A stretch of 64,000 bases of DNA from Pseudescherichia vulneris NBRC 102420 (GTDB lineage Bacteria; Pseudomonadota; Gammaproteobacteria; Enterobacterales; Enterobacteriaceae), in NCBI RefSeq assembly GCF_000759795.1, contig NZ_BBMZ01000013.1, forward strand, positions 1 through 64,000, written 5' to 3'. The notes under the pieces are model-generated. The model was not told where the DNA came from. It did not search any database and was given only the letters and a program-made list of their open reading frames with translations. This document shows, piece after piece, positions 1-7,515 of the stretch (positions within the stretch are counted from its first letter, which is position 1; each line of letters starts with the position of its first letter). The position numbers and the translations under genes were made by a program.

Positions 1-19
1 ATGACTGTGCTGATGCTGC

Positions 20-155
20 ATTGCCGGGCGGCACTGCGTTTGCCCGACCTACGTCAGGTACGGTGCAGGTTTGTAGGCCCGGTAAGCGTAGCGCCACCGG
101 GCGTGACTGTGCTGTGTTGCATTGCCGGGCGGCACTGCGTTTGCCCGGCCTACAT
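20..155. repeat. REP/BIME cluster upstream of cstA
   Basis: Three REP-type palindromes lie at about 23-52, 71-102 and 124-153. The first and third are direct copies with the core GCCGGGCGGCACTGCG; the middle one is inverted with the core GTAGCGCCACCGGGC. The flanking words GACTGTGCTG and GCATTGCCGGGCGG also repeat, so the cluster looks like a tandemly duplicated BIME unit about 100 bp long. The rest of 1-326 holds the cstA upstream region and I see no gene in it; short reading frames here overlap the palindromes and are not credible. Confidence 0.85.
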
Positions 156-326
156 CGTCCTCGGCGTTTCCCCCACGTTTCACCCCGCATAAGTGATCTC
201 CATTACAGAGTGTTGTAAATAACCGGTTACCCCTCTGCTTTCTGACGTAACAACATTGTTAAAACCCGCCGCCTGATCTAGAAACAAAATGTAACATCTT
301 TCTGCCTCAGCCAACGGAAAACGACT

Positions 327-2432
327 ATGCAAAACTCAGGGAAATACCTTATTTGGGCATTGCTCGCGGTAATAGGAGCTTTTGCCCTCGGCTATATCGC
401 ACTTAATCGGGGTGAACAGATTAATGCCTTATGGATTGTGGTGGCAGCCGTCTGTATCTATCTGATCGCCTATCGCTTTTATGGGCAGTACATCGCCCGC
501 AACGTGCTGGCGGTGGATCCGACCCGCATGACGCCCGCCGTACGCCATAACGACGGGCTGGACTACGTTCCCACGGATAAGAAGGTGCTGTTTGGTCACC
601 ACTTTGCGGCGATTGCCGGGGCGGGGCCGCTGGTGGGACCGGTGCTGGCGGCGCAGATGGGCTATCTGCCGGGGATGATTTGGATCCTCGCCGGGGTGGT
701 GCTCGCTGGGGCAGTGCAGGACTTTATGGTGCTCTTTGTCTCTACCCGCCGCGACGGCCGTTCGCTGGGTGAGCTGGTGAAAGAGGAGATGGGGCCAACG
801 GCAGGGGTGATCGCCCTCGTGGCCTGCTTTATGATCATGGTGATCATCCTGGCGGTGCTGGCGATGATTGTGGTCAAAGCCCTGACCCACAGCCCGTGGG
901 GCACCTATACCGTGGCCTTCACCATTCCGCTGGCGATCTTTATGGGGATCTACATTCGCTACCTGCGTCCGGGCCGCATTGGTGAAGTCTCGGTGATCGG
1001 CCTCGTGCTGCTGATTTTCGCTATCATCTCTGGCGGCTGGGTGGCAGAAAGCCCGACCTGGGCTCCAATGTTCGACTTTACCGGCGTGCAGCTGACCTGG
1101 ATGCTGGTGGGCTACGGCTTTATCGCGGCGGTACTGCCGGTGTGGCTGCTGCTGGCCCCGCGCGACTACCTCTCTACCTTCCTGAAAATCGGCACCATCA
1201 TTGGTCTGGCGATCGGGATTTTGATCATGCGCCCGACGCTGACCATGCCCGCCCTGACCAAGTTTGTTGACGGCACCGGCCCGGTGTGGACCGGTAACCT
1301 CTTCCCGTTCCTGTTTATCACTATTGCCTGCGGGGCGGTGTCGGGCTTCCATGCCCTGATCTCCTCCGGCACCACGCCGAAGATGCTGGCCAACGAGGGG
1401 CAGGCCTGTTTGATTGGCTACGGCGGGATGCTGATGGAGTCCTTCGTGGCGATCATGGCTCTGGTCTCGGCCTGCATTATCGATCCGGGCGTCTACTTCG
1501 CGATGAACAGCCCGATGGCGGTGCTGGCTCCTGCCGGTACGGCGGACGTGGTCGCCTCGGCGGCACAGGTGGTGAGCGGCTGGGGCTTTAGTATTACGCC
1601 GGATACCCTCAACCAGATCGCCAACGAGGTGGGCGAGCAGACCATTATCTCCCGTGCGGGCGGAGCACCCACCCTGGCGGTAGGGATGGCCTATATTCTT
1701 CACGGCGCGCTGGGTGGGCTGATGGACGTCTCATTCTGGTACCACTTTGCCATTCTGTTTGAGGCGCTGTTTATCCTCACGGCGGTGGATGCGGGGACCC
1801 GTGCGGCGCGCTTTATGCTCCAGGATCTGCTGGGGGTCATCAGCCCAGGGCTGAAGCGTACCGACTCGCTGCCCGCGAACCTGCTGGCGACGGCGCTCTG
1901 CGTGCTGGCGTGGGGCTACTTCCTCCATCAGGGGGTAGTGGATCCGCTTGGCGGGATCAATACCCTCTGGCCGCTGTTTGGTATCGCTAACCAGATGCTG
2001 GCCGGAATGGCGCTGATGCTCTGCGCGGTGGTCCTGTTCAAGATGAAGCGCCAGCGCTTCGCGTGGGTGGCCCTCGTGCCTACCGCGTGGCTGCTGATCT
2101 GTACCCTGACCGCAGGCTGGCAGAAAGCCTTTAGCCCAGACGTAAAAGTCGGTTTCCTGGCGATCGCTAATCGCTTCCAGGGAATGATCGACAGCGGCAC
2201 TATTCCGGCCCAGTACACCGAATCGCAGCTAAATCAGCTGGTGTTTAACAACCGTCTGGACGCCGGGCTGACCATCTTCTTTATGGTGGTCGTGGTGGTG
2301 CTGGCGGTCTACTCGCTGAAGACCGCGCTGGCGGCGCTAAAAGAGTCCCGGCCAACGGCGAAAGAGACCCCGTACGAGCCGATGCCGGCCAACGCTGAGC
2401 AGGTAGTGGCCCAGGCAAAACGGGCGCACTGA
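327..2432 (+). CDS. cstA: Carbon starvation protein A, peptide/pyruvate transporter CstA
   Basis: Inner-membrane protein of 701 residues, the same length as E. coli CstA, and nearly collinear with it (for example HFAAIAGAGPLVGPVLAAQ near residues 92-110). It is almost entirely hydrophobic with about 16-18 predicted membrane segments. CstA proteins take up peptides and, in E. coli, pyruvate under carbon starvation. The ATG follows ACGGAAAACG, a modest ribosome site with a GGA triplet; E. coli cstA is CsrA-repressed through GGA motifs in its leader, so the same control is possible here. ybdD follows in the same direction. Confidence 0.97.
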   Translation: MQNSGKYLIWALLAVIGAFALGYIALNRGEQINALWIVVAAVCIYLIAYRFYGQYIARNVLAVDPTRMTPAVRHNDGLDYVPTDKKVLFGHHFAAIAGAGPLVGPVLAAQMGYLPGMIWILAGVVLAGAVQDFMVLFVSTRRDGRSLGELVKEEMGPTAGVIALVACFMIMVIILAVLAMIVVKALTHSPWGTYTVAFTIPLAIFMGIYIRYLRPGRIGEVSVIGLVLLIFAIISGGWVAESPTWAPMFDFTGVQLTWMLVGYGFIAAVLPVWLLLAPRDYLSTFLKIGTIIGLAIGILIMRPTLTMPALTKFVDGTGPVWTGNLFPFLFITIACGAVSGFHALISSGTTPKMLANEGQACLIGYGGMLMESFVAIMALVSACIIDPGVYFAMNSPMAVLAPAGTADVVASAAQVVSGWGFSITPDTLNQIANEVGEQTIISRAGGAPTLAVGMAYILHGALGGLMDVSFWYHFAILFEALFILTAVDAGTRAARFMLQDLLGVISPGLKRTDSLPANLLATALCVLAWGYFLHQGVVDPLGGINTLWPLFGIANQMLAGMALMLCAVVLFKMKRQRFAWVALVPTAWLLICTLTAGWQKAFSPDVKVGFLAIANRFQGMIDSGTIPAQYTESQLNQLVFNNRLDAGLTIFFMVVVVVLAVYSLKTALAALKESRPTAKETPYEPMPANAEQVVAQAKRAH

Positions 2433-2442
2433 GTTTAATCAT

Positions 2443-2476
2443 GCCCCTCTCCGAATATGGGGAGGGGCAAGGAGCC
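2443..2476 (+). promoter_or_regulatory. Intercistronic hairpin abutting the ybdD ribosome site
   Basis: GCCCCTCTCC (2443-2452) pairs with GGGGAGGGGC (2459-2468) around a 6-nt loop, giving a 10-bp stem with one G-U pair. The Shine-Dalgarno AAGGAG (2469-2474) begins at once after the stem. There is no U-tract, so this is more likely an mRNA-stability or translation-modulating hairpin between cstA and ybdD than a terminator. Confidence 0.6.
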
Positions 2477-2480
2477 TACG

Positions 2481-2678
2481 ATGTTTGATACTCTTGTCAA
2501 GGCCGGAAAGTATTTAGGCCAGGCCGCGAAAATGATGGTCGGCGTGCCGGACTACGACAACTACGTTGCCCATATGCAGCTTAACCATCCGGACCAGACC
2601 CCCATGACCTACGAAGACTTTTTCCGCGATCGCCAGGATGCGCGCTACGGCGGTAAAGGCGGAGCGCGCTGCTGCTAA
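2481..2678 (+). CDS. ybdD: YbdD/YjiX family small protein
   Basis: Small protein of 65 residues ([20 protein letters not shown]...) with the family's usual length and a Cys-rich end GGARCC. An upstream in-frame start at 2457 would run through the hairpin and lacks a ribosome site, whereas ATG 2481 sits 6 nt behind AAGGAG. YbdD/YjiX proteins are encoded directly after CstA/BtsT-type transporters and are thought to assist them; in E. coli YjiX is paired with the pyruvate transporter BtsT. It ends one base before the convergent ybdH stop codon. Confidence 0.93.
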   Translation: MFDTLVKAGKYLGQAAKMMVGVPDYDNYVAHMQLNHPDQTPMTYEDFFRDRQDARYGGKGGARCC

Positions 2679-2679
2679 T

Positions 2680-3768
2680 TTAGGGGTTAAACGCCTCTAC
2701 CTTCTCGAACGCCGCGCGCAGCGTCTCCGGCGTTAACGTCACCGGCAGGTAGTGAATCGACTCCACCGGGCGCAGGGTGTGGGCGATGACCCGATCCAGC
2801 TCGTCACGGTTGTGAATATCCACCTCCAGCGCCGCCAGGGTGGTCGGCAGGTTGAAGCGCTGGAAGGCGTTGACCAGCTGGGTTAATACTTCGTCCTGGC
2901 CGAGCAGGGCGCTCTGCACCAGAATGCCGTAGGCCACCTTCGTGCCGTGCAGGAATTTGTCGGTCTGCGGCAGCACCGTCAGGCCGTTATGCACCGCGTG
3001 GGCAGCGGCAACGCGGGTGTAGCGCTCGCCGAGTCCGCCCACCATTCCGCCTCCGGCAATAATTGCATCTACCACGTCACGGAAAGCCTGAGTCAGCTCC
3101 CCGCGCTGCTGGTCCGCCAGCGCGGTTTCACTGCTCTCCAGCAGCACGTCACGGATCGCCAGCGCGCCGTTGATCCCCAGCCGCACGGTCAGCGGCAGGC
3201 TGGCCGGATCCGGGGCCAGCACCACCGCCTCATACCACTTCGCCAGCGTATCGCCGATGCCCGCCAGCAGATACTCCACCGGCGCGTCGAGAATAATCTG
3301 CGGCTCCACCAGCACCAGGAAGTTGGCGTCGTCGAAAATTTCAAAGTGCAGCGCCTGACCGGCGTCGTTATACCAGACCGAGAGCGGCGTCCAGGCCGCG
3401 CAGGTGGCGGCAATGGTCGGGATCGCCACCACCGGCAACCCTAAGCGGCGCGCCACGGCCTTCGCGGTATCCAGCAGCGCACCGCCGCCGATGCCAATCA
3501 CCACGCTGCGGTCGCTGCCCGCGTCATTTACCAGCGCGCTAACGTCATGCTCGCTGCAGTGGCCCTTAAACAGCAGATGCTTCACTCCTGGGGCGTCAAC
3601 GCTCTCCGGCAGATAAGGGCGGGCGGCAGCGATGGCGCGTTCGCCATAGATCAAGACCGCGCGGGAGAGCTGCTCGGGCGTATAAAAATCGTTCAGGCGC
3701 GCCAGGCTGCCGCTGTGGGAGTAGTAGTTGGCCGGGCCGGGTACAACGCGGATATCGGTGTTGCTCAT
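2680..3768 (-). CDS. hcxA: Hydroxycarboxylate dehydrogenase A (YbdH/HcxA)
   Basis: 362 residues, collinear with E. coli YbdH. It belongs to the iron-type alcohol/glycerol dehydrogenase family; the nucleotide-binding stretch IGIGGGALLDTAK and the metal-site region with HAVHNG and HGTKVAYG are visible. E. coli HcxA reduces 2-oxoacids such as 2-oxobutyrate with NADPH. ATG 3768 follows AAGGA by 7 nt; a start 16 codons upstream has no ribosome site. The gene is divergent from a MetJ-box-bearing ABC operon and next to methionine salvage, whose product is the 2-oxoacid KMTB, so a link to methylthio 2-oxoacids is conceivable but unproven. Confidence 0.92.
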   Translation of the reverse strand: MSNTDIRVVPGPANYYSHSGSLARLNDFYTPEQLSRAVLIYGERAIAAARPYLPESVDAPGVKHLLFKGHCSEHDVSALVNDAGSDRSVVIGIGGGALLDTAKAVARRLGLPVVAIPTIAATCAAWTPLSVWYNDAGQALHFEIFDDANFLVLVEPQIILDAPVEYLLAGIGDTLAKWYEAVVLAPDPASLPLTVRLGINGALAIRDVLLESSETALADQQRGELTQAFRDVVDAIIAGGGMVGGLGERYTRVAAAHAVHNGLTVLPQTDKFLHGTKVAYGILVQSALLGQDEVLTQLVNAFQRFNLPTTLAALEVDIHNRDELDRVIAHTLRPVESIHYLPVTLTPETLRAAFEKVEAFNP

Positions 3769-3802
3769 GACTGTGTCCTTATGCGGAATCGCTAACCCGA
3801 TG

Positions 3803-3826
3803 TTATGTCTGGACATCCGGATGGCT
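3803..3826. promoter_or_regulatory. Candidate MetJ operator (three contiguous met boxes)
   Basis: Three 8-bp units in register, TTATGTCT, GGACATCC and GGATGGCT, each match the met-box consensus AGACGTCT at five of eight positions. They lie in the ybdH / ABC-operon divergent spacer, about 100 bp upstream of the ABC start. MetJ binds tandem boxes cooperatively, so several moderate boxes can form a functional operator. Taken alone the match is modest; stronger operators in front of mtnK/mtnA and mtnB/mtnE in the same island support it. Confidence 0.5.
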
Positions 3827-3929
3827 AATAATATTTCGCTTTATCTTATGCCTTTTCTGCTGTTGCCAGTCAAGCGCGGCTATGAAAAATTCGCTAAATC
3901 AATCTATTAATCCCAGGAAAGCCTCACAG

Positions 3930-5432
3930 ATGCGCGTTACCCATCTCGAGATGCGTGCGATAAGCCTCGCCTTTGCCGGTGTTAATGCCCTGACGCAGGT
4001 GAATTTCAGCCTGCGCGGCGGATCGGTGCATGCCCTGACGGGGGCCAACGGCGCGGGGAAATCCACGCTGATGGCGGTGCTGTGCGGCACCTGGGCAGGC
4101 TATGAAGGCGAGATCGTCATTGATGACCAGCCGGTCACCATTCGCTCTCCGCTGGATGCCAAACGTCTCGGCATCCATCTGGTTCAGCAGGAGGTCGACG
4201 TGGCGCTAGTCCCCGGTCTTAGCATTGCGGAAAACATCATGCTCGATAAGCTCGCCGAGCCGGGCTACGCCTGGCGCTGGTCGACCGTTCGTCAGCATGC
4301 GCGGGATGCGCTGGCCCAGCTTGATGTCACTCTTGACGTCAGACGCGCCATCGACACCTGCACCCTCGCGGAGAAGCAGCAGATCCTGCTGGCCCGTGCG
4401 CTCTCCCATCGCTGCCGCTTTTTGATCCTCGATGAGCCTACCGCGCCGCTGGATCAGCACGAGAGCGAGCGCCTGTTTACCGTGGTAAGACGGCTACAGC
4501 AGCAGGGCATTGGCGTGGTCTTTATCTCCCATCGCATTCACGAGCTGAAGGCTATCTGCGACACACTGACGGTGCTGCGCGACGGCAGGCTGGTGGAGTC
4601 CGGCCCGATGGCCGCCCTGAGCGGGGAGGCGATTGTGGAGAAGATGCTCGGCCACCAACTGAATGATATCTATCCCCCGCGCCGTCCGCCGCACGGGGAA
4701 GAGACCCTGCTGCGCGTGGAGGGGCTCCATGACGAGAAGCTGCTGAAGGATATCTCCCTGCACCTGCGCAGGGGCGAAATCCTCGGCATCGCGGGCCTGG
4801 CGGGCGCGGGCAAAACCGAGCTCTGCAAGGCGCTGTTTGGCGCGGAAAAGAGCCGCGTCGCTCACGGGGAGCTGAACGGCCAGCTGTGGCGGCCTCGGGA
4901 TCCGGCGGATTCCGTTATACGTGGTATGGCCCTGATCCCCGAGGAGCGGCGCAAAGAGGGCATCTTTATTGACGAGCCGATTGCCATGAACCTGGCGGTC
5001 AGCGCGGATAACAGCTTCTCCCGCTGGAGCCTGTTCGGCCACCGTAAAGCCTGGCGCTGGGCACAGACGGTGATTGAGCGCGTCGGTGTGCGTACCACCG
5101 GCCCGGGGCAGATCCTGCGCCGCCTCTCTGGTGGTAACCAGCAGAAGGTGGCGATAGGCAAATGGCTGCGCGGCAACGCCAGCGTGGTGATCTTCGACGA
5201 GCCTACCAAGGGCGTCGACGTGAAAGCCAAAACCGATCTCTTCCGCCTGATTGACGGCCTCGCCCGGGAGGGCAAGGGGATCGTCTACGCCTCCGGCGAG
5301 TTTGCCGAGCTGGTGGGGCTCTGCGATCGCATCTGCGTGCTGTGGGATGGCCGCATCGTGGCGGAGATAGCCGGGGCAGAGGCCCGGGAAGAGACACTAC
5401 TTTACTATTCGACCGGAGGAGCGGCGGCGTGA
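3930..5432 (+). CDS. Sugar-type ABC importer ATPase (RbsA-like), probable methylthioribose uptake
   Basis: 500-residue double ATPase of the RbsA/MglA class. First domain: Walker A GANGAGKST, Walker B LILDEPTAPLD, with a degenerate signature (LAEKQQ). Second domain: GLAGAGKTE, then LSGGNQQKV and VVIFDEPTKGVD. ATG 3930 is preferred because AGGAAAG lies about 10 nt upstream and the protein then begins directly before the first strand; ATG 3882 lacks a ribosome site. The stop overlaps the permease start by 4 bp. The neighbouring mtn genes and the MetJ-like boxes suggest methylthioribose or a relative as substrate; this is inference. Confidence 0.88.
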   Translation: MRVTHLEMRAISLAFAGVNALTQVNFSLRGGSVHALTGANGAGKSTLMAVLCGTWAGYEGEIVIDDQPVTIRSPLDAKRLGIHLVQQEVDVALVPGLSIAENIMLDKLAEPGYAWRWSTVRQHARDALAQLDVTLDVRRAIDTCTLAEKQQILLARALSHRCRFLILDEPTAPLDQHESERLFTVVRRLQQQGIGVVFISHRIHELKAICDTLTVLRDGRLVESGPMAALSGEAIVEKMLGHQLNDIYPPRRPPHGEETLLRVEGLHDEKLLKDISLHLRRGEILGIAGLAGAGKTELCKALFGAEKSRVAHGELNGQLWRPRDPADSVIRGMALIPEERRKEGIFIDEPIAMNLAVSADNSFSRWSLFGHRKAWRWAQTVIERVGVRTTGPGQILRRLSGGNQQKVAIGKWLRGNASVVIFDEPTKGVDVKAKTDLFRLIDGLAREGKGIVYASGEFAELVGLCDRICVLWDGRIVAEIAGAEAREETLLYYSTGGAAA

Positions 5433-6424
5433 GCAAAGCCCTTTCAGTAAAAGCAGCGGCGTCGGGCCGTCAGCAGTTTTTCGATTTTCTTTATAAGTGG
5501 GGCATGCTGCTGACCGTGGTGCTGCTGGTGGCTATCTTTGGCATCGCCTCGGATAACTTCCTCGACCCCTTTAACATCATCAACATTCTACGTTCGATTG
5601 CCATCGTGACGGTGATTGCCGTCGGCGTCTCGATTTCGCTGACCATCGGCGGGTTCGATCTCTCCGTGGGGTCGACGGCGTCGCTGGCCAACGCGCTGGT
5701 GATCTCGCTCTTCGTCTGGCACGGCTTCGGCACGACCGAAGCCATTCTGGTGACCCTGGCGCTCTGTACCCTGGTGGGTCTGTTTAACGCCTTCCTGATT
5801 GTCGTGTTGCGCATCCCTGACATGCTCGCCACCCTCGGCAGCCTGTTTGTCATTCAGGGCGTGGCGATGACCTACAGCTACGGCGGGTCGATCACCGAAA
5901 ACATGCTGCTGCCGAGCGGCGAGATGGCGGAGGGGATGATCCCAGCGGGCTTTAGCCTGCTCGGCCAGGTGCCGATCATTGTGATTGTGATGCTGGTGGT
6001 CACGGTGGTGGCCCAGCTTGGCCTGTCGCTGACCACCCACGGGCGGCGAATGTACGCCATCGGCGGCAACCCGGAGGCGGCGCGCCTCTCCGGGATCCGC
6101 ACCACCCGCTATAAGGTGGCGGCCTACGTTATTGCCTCCCTGCTGGCGGGACTCGGCGGCATTCTGCTGGCCTCGCGCATCGGCTCCTCGCAGGTGAACG
6201 CCGGAGGCGGCTACCTGATGGATGCGGTGGCGGCGGCATGGATCGGCTTCTCACTGGCCGGATCCGGCAAGCCCAATGCGCTTGGCACGTTGGTGGGGGC
6301 GGTGATCCTCGGGGTGCTGTCAAACGGGCTGGTGATGCTCTCCGTGCCCTACTACGCAATGGACATTATTAAGGGACTGGTGCTGGCCGGTGCTCTGGCG
6401 TTGACCTATTTCCAGCGTCGTTAA
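5429..6424 (+). CDS. Sugar-type ABC importer permease (RbsC-like)
   Basis: 331-residue inner-membrane permease of the BPD_transp_2 (RbsC) family, with about 8-10 hydrophobic segments, the family stretch IGGFDLSVGSTASLA near residue 75, and the cytoplasmic coupling stretch EAARLSGIRTTRYK. The start is GTG 5429, overlapping the ATPase stop as GTGA and preceded by GGAGGA at 5415-5420, so the two are translationally coupled. A longer in-frame reading starting at 5342 lies inside the ATPase gene and is not needed. It would form the membrane channel with the adjacent ATPase and binding protein. Confidence 0.9.
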   Translation: MSKALSVKAAASGRQQFFDFLYKWGMLLTVVLLVAIFGIASDNFLDPFNIINILRSIAIVTVIAVGVSISLTIGGFDLSVGSTASLANALVISLFVWHGFGTTEAILVTLALCTLVGLFNAFLIVVLRIPDMLATLGSLFVIQGVAMTYSYGGSITENMLLPSGEMAEGMIPAGFSLLGQVPIIVIVMLVVTVVAQLGLSLTTHGRRMYAIGGNPEAARLSGIRTTRYKVAAYVIASLLAGLGGILLASRIGSSQVNAGGGYLMDAVAAAWIGFSLAGSGKPNALGTLVGAVILGVLSNGLVMLSVPYYAMDIIKGLVLAGALALTYFQRR

Positions 6425-6450
6425 TTTACTTTTATCAGGGGAAAACAGAG

Positions 6451-7515
6451 ATGAATAAATTTGCACTTTCACTGCTGGCGCTGGGCCTGCTGAGTTCTGT
6501 CCCGGGCTACGCGGCGACGCCTGCACCGGTTCCGGCCGCACTGGCTAACCACAGCGGACCGGTGCGCATTGCGCTGATCCGTAACCTGGGCTCGGACGAT
6601 AACACCACCCAGTTCGTCTCCGGCGCGCTGACGGAGGGCAAAAAGCTTGGCTTTAAGGTCAGCACCTTCCTCAGCAACGGCGACGATGCCAAATTTCAGG
6701 ACTTTGTTAACCAGGCCATCAGCCAGAAGTACGATGGCATTATTCTCTCCCAGGGCCGGGATCCTTACTCAACCGAGCTGGTGAAAAAAGCGGTGGATGC
6801 GGGCATTGCCGTCTCGGTATTTGATACCGCCATCAACGGTGCCATCCCCGGCGTGACCGTGACCCAACAGGATGACGCCTCGCTGACCAATCTCTCCTTC
6901 GGCGAACTGGTGAAGGATTTCAACGGCAAGGCCAATATCATCAAACTGTGGGTGGCCGGCTTCCCGCCGATGGAGCGCCGTCAGGCCGCCTACCAGACGC
7001 TGCTGAAGCAGAACCCAGGCATTAAAGAGCTGGAGTCCATCGGGGCGGTCTCTTCCGACGTGCAGGGCGATACGGCGAATAAAGTTGGCGCGGTGCTGGC
7101 GAAGTATCCGAAAGGGCAGATCGATGCCATCTGGGGCACCTGGGACGCCTTCAGCCAGGGCGCTTACAAGGCGCTGAAAGAGAACGGCCGCACCGAGATC
7201 AAACTCTACAGCATTGACGTCTCCAACCAGGATCTGCAGCTGATGCGCGAGTCCAACAGTCCGTGGAAGGTGAGCGTGGCGGTGGATCCGAAACTGATTG
7301 GCGCGACCAACGTGCGTCTGATCGCCAACAAGCTCGCCGGAGAGCAGACGCCAGCCACCTATGACTTCAAGGCCGCTGCAATCCCGCAGGCGCTGCTGGC
7401 TGCCCAGCCGGGCGCGGTAAACGTCGCCACCCTGGGTAAAATCATTCCGGGCTGGGGCCAGACCGAAGATTTTATCGCCCCGTGGTTCGCCACTCTGCAA
7501 GCGAAAAACAAATGA
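6451..7515 (+). CDS. Periplasmic sugar-binding protein of the ABC importer (RbsB-like)
   Basis: 354 residues. An N-terminal signal peptide (MNKFALSLLALGLLSSVPGYA, cleavage expected after about residue 21) is followed by a type-1 periplasmic binding fold: VRIALIRNLG, an YDGIILSQGRD loop, and DAIWGTWDAFSQGAYKAL. The ribosome site is AGGGGAAA ahead of ATG 6451. It lies 26 bp after the permease, and its stop overlaps the next start as ATGA. Members of this fold bind pentoses, hexoses or nucleoside-like sugars. The genomic setting points to 5-methylthioribose, methylthioadenosine or a related thio-sugar, which the sequence alone cannot settle. Confidence 0.88.
   Translation: MNKFALSLLALGLLSSVPGYAATPAPVPAALANHSGPVRIALIRNLGSDDNTTQFVSGALTEGKKLGFKVSTFLSNGDDAKFQDFVNQAISQKYDGIILSQGRDPYSTELVKKAVDAGIAVSVFDTAINGAIPGVTVTQQDDASLTNLSFGELVKDFNGKANIIKLWVAGFPPMERRQAAYQTLLKQNPGIKELESIGAVSSDVQGDTANKVGAVLAKYPKGQIDAIWGTWDAFSQGAYKALKENGRTEIKLYSIDVSNQDLQLMRESNSPWKVSVAVDPKLIGATNVRLIANKLAGEQTPATYDFKAAAIPQALLAAQPGAVNVATLGKIIPGWGQTEDFIAPWFATLQAKNK

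Noticed and set aside
1-218. Two overlapping short frames at the left edge
   Set aside because: They lie wholly in REP palindromes and give Cys/Arg-rich translations.
270-295. GATCTAGA core upstream of cstA as a CRP site
   Set aside because: The central eight bases resemble the CRP spacer, but the TGTGA/TCACA arms do not match, so I do not call it although E. coli cstA is CRP-controlled.
429-1703. 424-codon open frame on the minus strand opposite cstA
   Set aside because: His/Gln/Arg-rich translation typical of the antisense of a GC-rich membrane-protein gene; no ribosome site or recognised motif, and cstA is certain.
5342-5428. N-terminal extension of the first ABC permease
   Set aside because: It lies inside the ATPase gene in another frame, is Arg/Gly-rich, and the GTG at 5429 has a GGAGGA ribosome site.
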